Positions 39,702 to 48,392 of a stretch of 64,000 nucleotides of DNA are shown piece by piece. The stretch comes from Paracoccaceae bacterium. Lineage in GTDB: Bacteria > Pseudomonadota > Alphaproteobacteria > Rhodobacterales > Rhodobacteraceae. The translations under genes were made by a program, and so were the position numbers. Below the pieces are notes generated by a model that was not told the origin of the DNA, ran no database searches, and saw only the letters and a list, made by a program, of their open reading frames with translations. The stretch lies in the NCBI GenBank assembly GCA_027486345.1, contig JAIXPH010000050.1, forward strand, positions 122,423 through 186,422, in the 5' to 3' direction. The number at the start of each line of letters is the position of its first letter. Within the stretch, counting starts at the first letter, position 1.

Positions 39702-40754
39702 TCACTTGGGTGGCGGGAAGGGGGCGGCGATCAGCACGTGCAGATCGGCGGCCGGGCTGTAATCGGTTTTCTCGACCACAAAGGTGGTGGGACCGGTTTT
39801 CTTTACCCCGTCGGCACAAAGCGAGATGACGTTGCCCGGCGCGCCCTTGTCCAGCGTCAGGCGGAACCGCTTGATCGGACCGGCCCAACTGTTGGCGGTG
39901 CGCAGGACATAGGCGATGTAATGCGCCTGCCCCATCGAATAGGTCTCACCGCTTTCGTCCTTGAAGGCCAAGACCTTGACTAGGGCCTTGGAGGTGGCCT
40001 CATCAATGCAGTAGCGGCGGGCGGTCTCACGCTCGTAATCCGCTTCGGGCGGGTGGGTCCAGCCGAACAGGCCGCCGGGCGGGCGGTTGTCGTAGCCGTG
40101 GCTGACCGCCAGCGCCTGACCGGCCGGGAAGGTCTGGGTCCAATGGTAACGGATCACGATGGACCAGTTCGGCAGGATTTCGGTGGGCGCGTCGCCCTCT
40201 TCTCCGAATTCGGCAAGGCCCGCGGCCTGCACCTCGGCCCGTTGCGCCTTGGTCAATCCGCGCAACGCCGCATCGACGGCGTCAAGGTCCAGCGTCACCG
40301 GGATGCCGTAGCGCTCCAGCAGATCGGTCACATCCTGCCCCGGAGTGTCATATTCGGCGGCACCCGGCTGCACATTCCACCACTCCCCGGCCAGCACCGC
40401 CACGCGGTCGATCTGCGGCGAGACGGGCTTGCCGTCCACCGTGACCGTGAAGTTCACGACATCCGGCCGGGTCAGGTCATCCGGCAGGTTGAAATCGGTG
40501 TTCCACATATAGCCAAGGCTGATGGGCGGCAGGGGAAAGATCACCTCGCCGGTCACGTCCTGATCGGTCAGGTTGCGAAAGACGTAATCCACCTTGATCC
40601 GCTCAAGGCTGATGAACAGATCCTCGCTTTCCATTGCCACCTTGTCGGTCTGGCTGAAGGTCAGGCCCGTCGCCGTCAGCCCGCCAAAGCCATCATTGGC
40701 CAAGGCGGGCGGGGCGACCGCGAGACAGGACAAGATCAACGCAAAATGCCGCAT
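39702..40754 (-). CDS. DUF4424 family exported protein
   Basis: 350 aa with signal peptide MRHFALILSCLAVAPPALA. The mature part has the blocks that I associate with DUF4424: LTFSQTDKVAMESEDLFIS, VDYVFRNLTDQDVTGEVIFPLPP and HYIAYVLRTANSWAGPIKRFRL. Two cysteines (RYCIDEA and SLCADG) could form a disulfide. The family has no known function. Convergent with the upstream MFS gene, with only 12 nt between stops. Confidence 0.8.
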   Translation of the reverse strand: MRHFALILSCLAVAPPALANDGFGGLTATGLTFSQTDKVAMESEDLFISLERIKVDYVFRNLTDQDVTGEVIFPLPPISLGYMWNTDFNLPDDLTRPDVVNFTVTVDGKPVSPQIDRVAVLAGEWWNVQPGAAEYDTPGQDVTDLLERYGIPVTLDLDAVDAALRGLTKAQRAEVQAAGLAEFGEEGDAPTEILPNWSIVIRYHWTQTFPAGQALAVSHGYDNRPPGGLFGWTHPPEADYERETARRYCIDEATSKALVKVLAFKDESGETYSMGQAHYIAYVLRTANSWAGPIKRFRLTLDKGAPGNVISLCADGVKKTGPTTFVVEKTDYSPAADLHVLIAAPFPPPK

Positions 40755-40883
40755 GGCGCACCTCTGACTGAACCACGTCCCAGTTGAACCCGCTTCGTTT
40801 CCGTCTGGCAAGCGCACAAAGTTTCAGCACCTTGCCCTTGCCTGCGGGCTTTGCGACTGTGACCGCCTTGAAGGAGGCCCATC

Positions 40884-42059
40884 ATGCGCGCCGGTATCGT
40901 CTGCCTGATCCTTGGCTATGTCCTGAGCCAGTTCTACCGCGCCTTTCTGGCTGTGTTGACGCCGGTGCTGAAGGCAGAGCTTGGGGCCACGGCAGAGGAC
41001 CTCGCCGCCGCGTCCGGGCTTTGGTTTCTGGCCTTTGCGCTGATGCAGATCCCGGTGGGAGAGGCGCTGGACCGGATCGGCCCGCGCGTGACCACGGCTG
41101 TGTTGCTGGCGGTGGGCGGGGCAGGGGGGGCTGCGGTCTTTGCCATGGCGGGCGGGCCGGGGGCGATCAAGCTGGCGATGGTGCTGATCGGCATCGGCTG
41201 CGCGCCCGTGCTGATGGCGGCTTATTACATCTTTGCCCGGGTCTATCCGCCGGCGGTGTTTGGCACCTTGGCCGGGGCGGTGATCGGCTTCGGATCGCTT
41301 GGCAATATCGCGTCTTCTTTGCCCTTGTCGGCGGCGGTCGATCTGATCGGTTGGCGTGGCACGCTTTGGGCGATGGCGGGGCTGACGCTGGTGGTGTCGG
41401 CGGCGATTGCACTGGTGGTGCGTGATCCCGCGCGGGCCGAGGGCGCGGGCAAGGGATCGGTGCTGGATGTGCTGAAGATCCCCGCCCTCTGGCCGGTGCT
41501 GGCGATGATGGCGGTGGCCTATGCCCCCGCCGCCGGTGTGCGCGGGCTGTGGACGGGGCCTTACTTTGCCGACGTCTTTGGCGCGGATGCGGCAGCCATC
41601 GGGCAGGCGACACTGGTCATGGGCGTGGCGATGGTCTTGGGCAACTTCGCCTATGGCCCGCTGGACCGGGTGCTGGGCACGCGCAAATGGCTGGTGTTTG
41701 GCGGCAACGCGCTGATGGCGCTGTGCCTGACGGGGCTGTTCCTGTGGCCCGATGCCGGAGGGTGGGTGACGCTGGCGCTGCTGTGCGGGGTGGGGTTCTT
41801 CGGATCGTCCTTCCCGATGGTCGTGGCACATGGCCGCGCCTTCATGCCGCCGCATCTGGTCGGGCGGGGGGTGACGCTGATCAACCTGTTCGGCATCGGC
41901 GCTGCGGGCCTGTTGCAGATCGTCACGGGTCGCCTGCATGCTGCGCTGGCCGATCCGGCGCAGGCCGCGGCCCCCTATGCCGGATTGTTCCTGTTCTACG
42001 CCGGACTGGTGGCGCTGGGGCTGACGATCTACCTGTGGTCGCGCGACAGCCTGAAGTGA
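40884..42059 (+). CDS. MFS transporter, substrate unknown
   Basis: 391 aa, about twelve membrane segments. ILGYVLSQFYRAFLAVLTPVLKAELG is typical of a small alphaproteobacterial MFS group; the loop motif reads GEALDRIGPRVTT. AAGGAGG lies 7 nt before the ATG. Divergent from the DUF4424 gene. Upstream of asd with a 101-nt gap that contains its own leader hairpin, so probably a separate unit. Confidence 0.85.
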   Translation: MRAGIVCLILGYVLSQFYRAFLAVLTPVLKAELGATAEDLAAASGLWFLAFALMQIPVGEALDRIGPRVTTAVLLAVGGAGGAAVFAMAGGPGAIKLAMVLIGIGCAPVLMAAYYIFARVYPPAVFGTLAGAVIGFGSLGNIASSLPLSAAVDLIGWRGTLWAMAGLTLVVSAAIALVVRDPARAEGAGKGSVLDVLKIPALWPVLAMMAVAYAPAAGVRGLWTGPYFADVFGADAAAIGQATLVMGVAMVLGNFAYGPLDRVLGTRKWLVFGGNALMALCLTGLFLWPDAGGWVTLALLCGVGFFGSSFPMVVAHGRAFMPPHLVGRGVTLINLFGIGAAGLLQIVTGRLHAALADPAQAAAPYAGLFLFYAGLVALGLTIYLWSRDSLK

Positions 42060-42117
42060 CTTTCGCGTGGCCCACGCGGAATCCGCTTTTCCCGCCAGTG
42101 CCGTTGCGGTAACAGGC

Positions 42118-42144
42118 CCCGTCTTTCATGAGGGGAGAGACGGG
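42118..42144 (+). promoter_or_regulatory. Leader hairpin upstream of asd
   Basis: CCCGTCT (42118-42124) pairs with AGACGGG (42138-42144) around a 13-nt loop; the asd Shine-Dalgarno (AAGGAG) begins 4 nt later. It could affect translation initiation. No known riboswitch was recognised. Confidence 0.3.
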
Positions 42145-42160
42145 TCAAAGGAGAACCCCG

Positions 42161-43183
42161 ATGGGCTACAAGGTCGTTGTCGTCGGTGCCACGGGCAACG
42201 TTGGCAAAGAGATGTTGAACATCCTCGCCGAGCGCGAGTTTCCGGTTGATGAAATCGCGGCGCTGGCGTCGCGCAAATCGCTGGGCACTGAAGTCAGCTT
42301 TGGCGACCGAACTTTGAAGACCCAGGACCTCGACACGTTCGACTTTACCGGCTGGGATATCGCGCTGTTCGCCATCGGGTCGGACGCGACGAAAATCTAC
42401 GCGCCCAAGGCGGCGGCGTCGGGCTGCGTTGTTATCGATAACTCGTCGCTCTATCGCTACGATCCCGACATTCCGCTGATCGTGCCGGAAGTGAACGCGG
42501 ATGATGTGGTTCGCTACAAGAACAAGATGATCATCGCCAACCCCAACTGTTCGACCGCGCAGATGGTGGTGGCGCTGAAGCCCCTGCATGACCGCGCCCG
42601 CATCAAGCGCGTGGTGGTGTCCACCTATCAGTCGGTCTCGGGCACCGGCAAAGAGGCGATGGATGAGCTGTGGAACCAGACCAAGGGCATGTATGTCCCC
42701 GGTCAGGAAGTGGCCCCCAAGGTCTATCCCAAGCAGATCGCTTTCAACGTGATCCCGCATATCGACGTCTTCCTTGATTCCGGTGAGACCAAGGAAGAAT
42801 GGAAGATGGTGGCGGAAACCAAGAAGATCCTCGATCCCAAGATCAAGGTGACCGCGACCTGCGTGCGCGTGCCGGTGTTCGTCGGCCATTCGGAATCGAT
42901 CAACATCGAGACCGAGGATTACCTTGACTGGCAAGAGGCGCAGGACATCCTGCGCGAGGCGCCGGGCGTGCTGGTGATCGACAAGCGTGAGCCCGGCGGC
43001 TACATGACCCCGGTCGAATGCGTGGGCGAATATGCGACCTATGTCAGCCGCATCCGTCAGGACAGCACGATCGAAAACGGTCTGAACCTGTGGTGCGTCT
43101 CCGACAACCTGCGCAAGGGTGCCGCCCTGAACGCGGTGCAGATCGCCGAAGTGCTGGGTAGCCGCTGCCTGAAAAAGGGCTGA
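42161..43183 (+). CDS. asd: Aspartate-semialdehyde dehydrogenase
   Basis: Produces aspartate semialdehyde for lysine/diaminopimelate, threonine and methionine synthesis. 340 aa: NADP-binding GATGNVG, catalytic cysteine C130 in NPNCSTAQ, substrate-binding SVSGTGKEAMDEL and the histidine block CVRVPVFVGHSE. AAGGAG precedes the ATG at 42161. A terminator follows at 43212, so it is monocistronic at its 3' end. Confidence 0.96.
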   Translation: MGYKVVVVGATGNVGKEMLNILAEREFPVDEIAALASRKSLGTEVSFGDRTLKTQDLDTFDFTGWDIALFAIGSDATKIYAPKAAASGCVVIDNSSLYRYDPDIPLIVPEVNADDVVRYKNKMIIANPNCSTAQMVVALKPLHDRARIKRVVVSTYQSVSGTGKEAMDELWNQTKGMYVPGQEVAPKVYPKQIAFNVIPHIDVFLDSGETKEEWKMVAETKKILDPKIKVTATCVRVPVFVGHSESINIETEDYLDWQEAQDILREAPGVLVIDKREPGGYMTPVECVGEYATYVSRIRQDSTIENGLNLWCVSDNLRKGAALNAVQIAEVLGSRCLKKG

Positions 43184-43210
43184 TCGATTTCGGGTTTCAG
43201 TTTCGGAAAG

Positions 43211-43237
43211 GCCCCGCTGAAAGGCGGGGTCTTTTTG
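43211..43237 (+). terminator. Intrinsic terminator of asd
   Basis: GCCCCGC/GCGGGGT-type stem (CCCCGC 43212-43217 with GCGGGG 43224-43229), loop TGAAAG, followed by TCTTTTT. It lies 28 nt after the asd stop. Confidence 0.9.
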
Positions 43238-43260
43238 GTTTTCGGGTGTTAGGGCGGCCG

Positions 43261-43503
43261 CCAGAGGACCGACGCATGACGCGGCTGTGGCGCGTTATGC
43301 CGGTCCGATTGCGGCTGAGGCAAAGAAGCCGCAAGGGGTTATCGGCAGACTTGACGCATGAGGCACGGGACGTGACCGCCCGGCGGGTGCGCTCTTAGCG
43401 CGCCCGCCCCCCGCAGGGCGGGCGCGGCCCGTGCACGGGGCGCACGGGCGGGCATGCTGATAGGTCGCGATCCGCGCGGGTCACTTGCCCCGCGCGACTG
43501 TGA
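43261..43503 (-). repeat. Structured ~240-bp intergenic repeat, copy B (inverted)
   Basis: The reverse complement aligns along its length with 21897-22138: both begin ACAGTCGCGCGGGGCAAGTG and end CGGTCCTCTG. The 3' hairpin keeps the CACAG loop, but its stem reads ACGCG/CGCGT instead of AACGTC/GACGTT, i.e. paired changes. It occupies most of the 426-bp gap between asd and the MuiA-like gene; nothing else is seen in 43504-43609 beyond the gene's ribosome-binding site. Confidence 0.85.
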
Positions 43504-43609
43504 ACGTGGGATCAATGACCTCTGGTGGCCGCATCGTCCCAATCCCCCTTCCCGCCCCGCCCCCTTTGCGCCTAACCTCAGTCCATTCCTGTTTCCGGAG
43601 TGTCCATTG

Positions 43610-45223
43610 ATGCGTTTCCTTTCCCCCTTCGCCTTTCTCCTCCTCTCCACCGCCGCTTTTGCCGATACCCTCACCGCGCCCTCCTCCATCACCGCCGTCA
43701 CCGTCTATGCCGATGCCGCGCAGGTGACCCGTACCGTCACCTTGGACCTGCCCGCTGGGCGTCACAGCCTGACGGTGACCGATCTGCCTTGGGCCACCGC
43801 GCCCTTGGGGGTGAACCTGACGGCACCGGATGGCGTGGCCTTGGGCGCGCTCTCGCTGCGTGCCGGACGCCTGACGCCCGCCGAGCCCGCTAGGACCGCC
43901 GCGCAGCAGGCGGCGGAAGCCGCGCTGGAAGATGCCCGCGCCGCCTTGGTGCAGGTGCAGGCTGACCGTGACGGCGCGCAGGCCTTGGTCGATGCCGCCG
44001 AGGCGCGCGCCGATTTCCTCAACCGCGTGACGGCTGAGGTGGGGCCGGATATCGGACCGGGCCAGATCACTGCCATCGCCCAGACCATCGCAGACGAAAC
44101 GCTGCTCGCGAAACGCGCCGCCGCCGATGCCCGTGCGGCGCTTCCGGCGGCGGATCGGGCTGTGACGGAGGCAGAAGACGCCGTTGCCGCGGCGGAAGAG
44201 GCACTTTCCGCTGTGACGCCCGACAGCACCGAAGGCCAGCAACTGACCGTCGCCCTTGATGTCACCAAAGCCGGGCCCGCGACCCTGACCCTGACCCATC
44301 TGGTCGAGGGTGCCTCTTGGCGTCCGGCCTATGGGCTGTCCCTGACGCGCGGCGATGCACCCGCGCTGACGCTGGAGCGGGGGGCCTTTGTCACCCAGGA
44401 CACCGGCGAGGATTGGCGCGGCGTTGACCTGACCCTGTCCACCGCGCAACTGAACCAGCAGATGACCCCGTCAGAACCGTGGCCCAAACTGCGCCGCATC
44501 GGGCCGCCAGACCAGCCCGACGCCCGCACCTTTGCCGATGACGCGATGATGCCAGAGGCCGTGATGGAGGCAGCCCCGGCGATGATGGCCGAGACGACAG
44601 CCTCGGACGACCTCGTGCTCTATCACTTCCCTGCCGCCGTCGATGTGGCGACAGGGGTTGAGGATTTGCGCATCGCGCTGGACCAGATCACCCTGTCGCC
44701 GGACGTCGAGGCGAGGGACGTCCCCGCCCTCGACCAGACGGCGTTTCAGGTCGCCCGCTTCACCAATCCCACGGCGGAAATCCTGCTGTCCGGTCAGGCG
44801 CTCTTGACGCGCGATGGTGCGGTGGTGGGCGTCACCGATCTGGAACGCCTCGCCCCCGGGCAGGAAACCGAGGTGGGCTTTGGCCCCATCGAAGGACTGC
44901 GCCTGACCGCTCTCCAACCCACCCGCGCCGAAGGCGACAGCGGCATCCTCGTCAAATCCAACCGGCAGGAGACGACGGTGGTCTATACCGTCGAGAACCT
45001 GACCTCGCGCGATTGGACGGTGCGGCTGCTGGATACGGTGTCCTATTCCGAACAGGACGACCTCACGGTCGATGTCACCGCCGACCCCGCCCCTGTCCAG
45101 ACCGATGTCGATGACCAGCGCGGGCTTTGGGCATGGTCGCTGGCGGTCCCGGCCGGTGGCAAGGCCAGCGTGACCGTGACCGAATCTCTGGGCTGGCCTG
45201 CGGACATGGTGCTGCAACCCTGA
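43610..45223 (+). CDS. MuiA-like exported protein (DUF4140/DUF4139)
   Basis: 537 aa with signal peptide MRFLSPFAFLLLSTAAFA. N-terminal DUF4140-like segment (ITAVTVYADAAQVTRTVTLDLPAG), an Ala-rich predicted coiled coil (about 95-200) and a C-terminal DUF4139-like beta domain (LEGASWRPAY-type WRPAYGLSL, and YTVENLTSRDWTVRLLD). Family members include the mucoidy-inhibitor MuiA; the biochemical role is unknown. The ATG at 43610 has GGAG 9 nt upstream; the open frame further 5' belongs to repeat copy B. Confidence 0.82.
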   Translation: MRFLSPFAFLLLSTAAFADTLTAPSSITAVTVYADAAQVTRTVTLDLPAGRHSLTVTDLPWATAPLGVNLTAPDGVALGALSLRAGRLTPAEPARTAAQQAAEAALEDARAALVQVQADRDGAQALVDAAEARADFLNRVTAEVGPDIGPGQITAIAQTIADETLLAKRAAADARAALPAADRAVTEAEDAVAAAEEALSAVTPDSTEGQQLTVALDVTKAGPATLTLTHLVEGASWRPAYGLSLTRGDAPALTLERGAFVTQDTGEDWRGVDLTLSTAQLNQQMTPSEPWPKLRRIGPPDQPDARTFADDAMMPEAVMEAAPAMMAETTASDDLVLYHFPAAVDVATGVEDLRIALDQITLSPDVEARDVPALDQTAFQVARFTNPTAEILLSGQALLTRDGAVVGVTDLERLAPGQETEVGFGPIEGLRLTALQPTRAEGDSGILVKSNRQETTVVYTVENLTSRDWTVRLLDTVSYSEQDDLTVDVTADPAPVQTDVDDQRGLWAWSLAVPAGGKASVTVTESLGWPADMVLQP

Positions 45224-45511
45224 CCCCGGAGCGGTCCGACCCGAAGTACGTTCGGCCCGGATACCCCCCAAGAGCCAAAGTGCGATGTCGGTAAAACGTC
45301 GCGCTTTCTTCTCTGCTTTGCCGCGGGGTCGCCTTAAACCCGCGATATTAATAAATCCTAACGGATGTGTAATATGTTCGAACCGCTGGTCGTTACCATG
45401 GCTGAGTGTGGGTGCACATCCTTTTGGGGGAAAGCTGCCTCCCCCTCGGCGGATTGGTCCTTTTGGTCTGATCCGTCATGTCATGGAAAGAGTGCCTTTG
45501 GGGGTGAAAGA

Positions 45512-45694
45512 ATGTTCCGTTTTCTGATTGCGCCGTTTCAAAGATCCGCCAACGCTGCCACGGTGTCGCCGGTGCCGGTTGATCCGGCCCGGCTGGAGTT
45601 TGAGCGGCTGTTTCGTGAAGATCTGGCCGCACAAAGCCTGATCATCGCACAAGTGCGCGCCAAGAGTCGAAACGCCGATCCGGCGCATGCCTGA
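45512..45694 (+). CDS. Small hypothetical protein, 60 aa
   Basis: ATG at 45512 with GGGGGTGAAAGA in front; the product starts MFRFLIAPFQRSANAATV and ends in a charged predicted helix (PARLEFERLFREDLAAQSLIIAQ). No recognised family. The frame is open back to 45365, but that part has unusual composition (CGCTSFWGK) and is probably untranslated. The 288 nt before it (45224-45511) contain an AT-rich stretch (45347-45376) likely to hold a promoter, and no other gene that I can see. Confidence 0.5.
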   Translation: MFRFLIAPFQRSANAATVSPVPVDPARLEFERLFREDLAAQSLIIAQVRAKSRNADPAHA

Positions 45695-45723
45695 CGGGCA
45701 AGACGACGGTTCAGAGCGGTCGG

Positions 45724-46371
45724 TCAGACCGCGCTGAACCCGCCCTTGGCCGGATCGAACTGTTCCAGACCGCCCTCGCCCGTATCGGTCCACAGCCCGT
45801 GCAGCGTCAGGCGGTCATCCTCGACCGCGTCGCGCACGAAGGGGAAGGTCATCAGGTTTTCCAGACTAACCAGCACCGCCTCTTTCTCAAGCGCGCGCAG
45901 GCGGTCCGCCTCGGCCACATCGCGCACCCGTTCAAAACCGGGGCGCAGGATGTCCATCCAACGGCCGACGAAGCTGGACTTCTCCTCAAGCTGCGGTGCC
46001 AGACCACAGCACATGTCATGGCAACCTTTGACGCCGCCACAGTTGGAATGACCCAGCACCACGATATGCGCCACCCCGAGAGAGGTAACCGCATATTCCA
46101 CCGCCGCCGAGGTGCCGTGATATTCGCCATCGGGGTTATAGGGCGGCACGAGGTTGGCCACGTTGCGGTGGATGAAGAACTCCCCCTCATCCGCTCCGAA
46201 GATCGAGGTGACGTGCACCCGGCTGTCGCAGCAGGAAATCACCATCGCTCGCGGATGCTGACCGGCGGCGGCCAGTCGGCGATACCATGCCTTGTTGTCC
46301 TGATAGGTGGTCGCCTTCCAGCCCTGAAAGCGGCTGATCAGATAGGCGGGCAGCGGGCGGGCCTGCAGCAT
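45724..46371 (-). CDS. Beta-carbonic anhydrase
   Basis: Interconverts CO2 and bicarbonate. 215 aa with zinc ligands C47, H108 and C111 (SCCDSR and GHSNCGG), the D49-R51 dyad and the RNVANLVPPY block. The usual CSDSR reads CCDSR here, with an extra cysteine next to the zinc ligand. The ATG at 46371 has GGAGG 7 nt upstream; the longer open frame upstream is not coding because it runs through the divergent gene. Confidence 0.93.
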   Translation of the reverse strand: MLQARPLPAYLISRFQGWKATTYQDNKAWYRRLAAAGQHPRAMVISCCDSRVHVTSIFGADEGEFFIHRNVANLVPPYNPDGEYHGTSAAVEYAVTSLGVAHIVVLGHSNCGGVKGCHDMCCGLAPQLEEKSSFVGRWMDILRPGFERVRDVAEADRLRALEKEAVLVSLENLMTFPFVRDAVEDDRLTLHGLWTDTGEGGLEQFDPAKGGFSAV

Positions 46372-46527
46372 GGAACGGCCTCCATCTTCATGTCGTCGTC
46401 TCGTCATCACAGGCGGCTTACGCAAAAGGAGGGGAAAATTCGAGTGTTTATTTGCCCGCGCAGAAAGGATTTGTTCAACCGCTTCGGAAAGCATCGGCGG
46501 CGGGTGTGAAACGAATGGGGTGTAGCC

Positions 46528-46896
46528 ATGCCGCCGAAACCGGCCGCAGGGGTCGTGGTACTGACGCCACGCGAAAAGGTGCGCGAAGACATTGAACCCT
46601 TGGTGACGATGTATCGCAATCTGGGATCGGAGTCGGCGGCGGCGGTGGTCAACCGCAGCATCTCGGATCTGGGGATGGAACTGGCGGGAATCGCCGACCG
46701 CATGATCCTGCATGATCTGGCGCAGGTGGCGCAGCCCTTGGCGCGGGTGCAGATGCTGGCGGAAAGTCTGGGCTTTGTTACCTTGGCCGTCGTGTCCGCC
46801 GATCTGCGCCTGTGCCTGAGCCGGGGCGATCCCACGGCCATCGCGGCGGTCTGGGCGCGGCTGTGCCGGGTGGCGGAAAAAGCGCTGGCGGGGTGA
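46528..46896 (+). CDS. Uncharacterised 122-aa protein
   Basis: Not recognised. Predicted all-helical and soluble: LTPREKVREDIEPLVTMYRN, then hydrophobic-periodic helices (AAAVVNRSISDLGMELAGIADRM, broken by G) and an Ala-rich C-terminus. There are no catalytic-type motifs; two cysteines (residues 99 and 113, approximate). Divergent from the carbonic anhydrase and followed 91 nt later by the aminopeptidase. The four-helix look recalls HPt or adaptor proteins, but no HPt histidine motif is present. Confidence 0.7.
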   Translation: MPPKPAAGVVVLTPREKVREDIEPLVTMYRNLGSESAAAVVNRSISDLGMELAGIADRMILHDLAQVAQPLARVQMLAESLGFVTLAVVSADLRLCLSRGDPTAIAAVWARLCRVAEKALAG

Positions 46897-46987
46897 CAGC
46901 CCGTCCCTTCGCACACGCCCGTCCCCTTGCACTCGCCCGCCGCCCGTCGCAGGCTGCGGACCACACCCGCAAGAAAGCCTGCCCACC

Positions 46988-48391
46988 ATGACCACCCCCC
47001 CGACCTTCGCCGATGCCGCCACGGCCCTGCCGCTGCATGTGGTGGCCCCCGATGCCCTGCCCGCATGGCTGGACACCCTGCCCGAGGCGTGGCGCGGTTG
47101 GCTGACGGCGACGGGCTTTGCGGCGGGCTTGGGCGAAACCTGCCTGCTGCCCGGTCCGGATGGCCAACCCGCCGCGGCTGTGACCGGCCTTGGCACCGAT
47201 ACCGCCCGCCGCCGGGTTCGCTTTGGTCTGGCCAAGGCCGCCGCCGCGCTTCCGGGGCGCGACTGGCGGATCGAGGGTGACCTGACCCCGTCGCAGCGCG
47301 AAGAGGCCGCCTTGGCCTTCCTTTTGTCCGCCTATCGCTTTGACCGCTACCGTCCCGCCAAATCCGCCACGGCCCCGGCGCGTCTGGTCTGCCCAGTGGG
47401 GTGTGACGCCGCCCGCCTCATGGCCATGGCCGAGGCAGAGTTCCTGACCCGCGATCTGATCAACACCCCCGCCGCCGATCTTGGCCCCGATGCGCTGGAG
47501 GCGGCGTTTCTGGCGCTGGCCGACCGCTTCAGCGCCGACGCGCAGGTGATCCGCGGCAATGATCTGCTGACCCACAATTTCCCGATGATCCATGCCGTGG
47601 GCCGCGCCTGCGCCGATGTGCCGGGCCGCGCGCCGCGCCTGATGCAGTTCCGCTGGGGCAGCACAGGCCCGCGCCTGACGCTGGTGGGCAAGGGCGTGTG
47701 CTTTGACACGGGTGGGCTGAACATCAAGCCGACCGGCGGCATGAACCTGATGAAAAAGGACATGGGTGGCGCGGCCACTGTCATGGGGTTGGCCCAGATG
47801 GTCATGGCGCTGGACCTGCCCGTGCAGTTGCGCGTCATCGTGCCCGCCGTGGAGAACGCCATCTCCGGCCATGCGATGCGCCCCAAGGACATCCTGACTT
47901 CGCGCAAGGGGTTGACGGTCGAGGTGAATGACACCGATGCCGAAGGGCGTCTGATCCTCGCCGACGCTTTGGCCTATGCGGTGGAGGAACCCTGTGACGT
48001 ACTTGTCTCCATGGCCACGCTGACGGGCGCGGCGCGGGTGGCGGTGGGGCCGGACCTTGCCCCCTTCTACACCGATGACGATGGCATCGCCGCCGCCTTG
48101 GCCAAGGGCGCGAAGGCGGGCTTCGATCCGGTCTGGCGCATGCCCTTCCATGATGCCTATGACCCGGTGATCGAACCGGGCATCGCCGATCTGGACAATT
48201 CCCCCGGCTTTGGTTTTGCCGGGTCGATCACAGCGGCCCTGTTCCTGCGGCGGTTCGTGGGCGAGGCACGGTATCTGCATTTCGACATCTACGGCCACAG
48301 CCCCAGCGATGCCCCCGCCCGGCCCAAAGGCGGGGTGGGGCAGGGCGCGCGGGCGGTGCTGAACGCGCTGCCCGACATCCTCGGGCTGTGA
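46988..48391 (+). CDS. Leucyl aminopeptidase, M17 family
   Basis: A cytoplasmic two-metal exopeptidase of 467 aa. Metal and catalytic blocks: TLVGKGVCFDTGGLNIKP (Lys and Asp ligands), KKDMGGAA and the M17 signature NDTDAEGRLILADAL. A less conserved N-terminal domain covers about 1-150. The exact subgroup (PepA or PepB) is not settled. The NlpC gene begins 1 nt after its stop. Confidence 0.92.
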   Translation: MTTPPTFADAATALPLHVVAPDALPAWLDTLPEAWRGWLTATGFAAGLGETCLLPGPDGQPAAAVTGLGTDTARRRVRFGLAKAAAALPGRDWRIEGDLTPSQREEAALAFLLSAYRFDRYRPAKSATAPARLVCPVGCDAARLMAMAEAEFLTRDLINTPAADLGPDALEAAFLALADRFSADAQVIRGNDLLTHNFPMIHAVGRACADVPGRAPRLMQFRWGSTGPRLTLVGKGVCFDTGGLNIKPTGGMNLMKKDMGGAATVMGLAQMVMALDLPVQLRVIVPAVENAISGHAMRPKDILTSRKGLTVEVNDTDAEGRLILADALAYAVEEPCDVLVSMATLTGAARVAVGPDLAPFYTDDDGIAAALAKGAKAGFDPVWRMPFHDAYDPVIEPGIADLDNSPGFGFAGSITAALFLRRFVGEARYLHFDIYGHSPSDAPARPKGGVGQGARAVLNALPDILGL

Positions 48392-48392
48392 A

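Noticed and set aside
46372..47235. Extension of the carbonic anhydrase frame through 46528-47235
   Set aside because: It is low-complexity Arg/Gly/Ala sequence antisense to two plus-strand genes; the family N-terminus lies at 46371.
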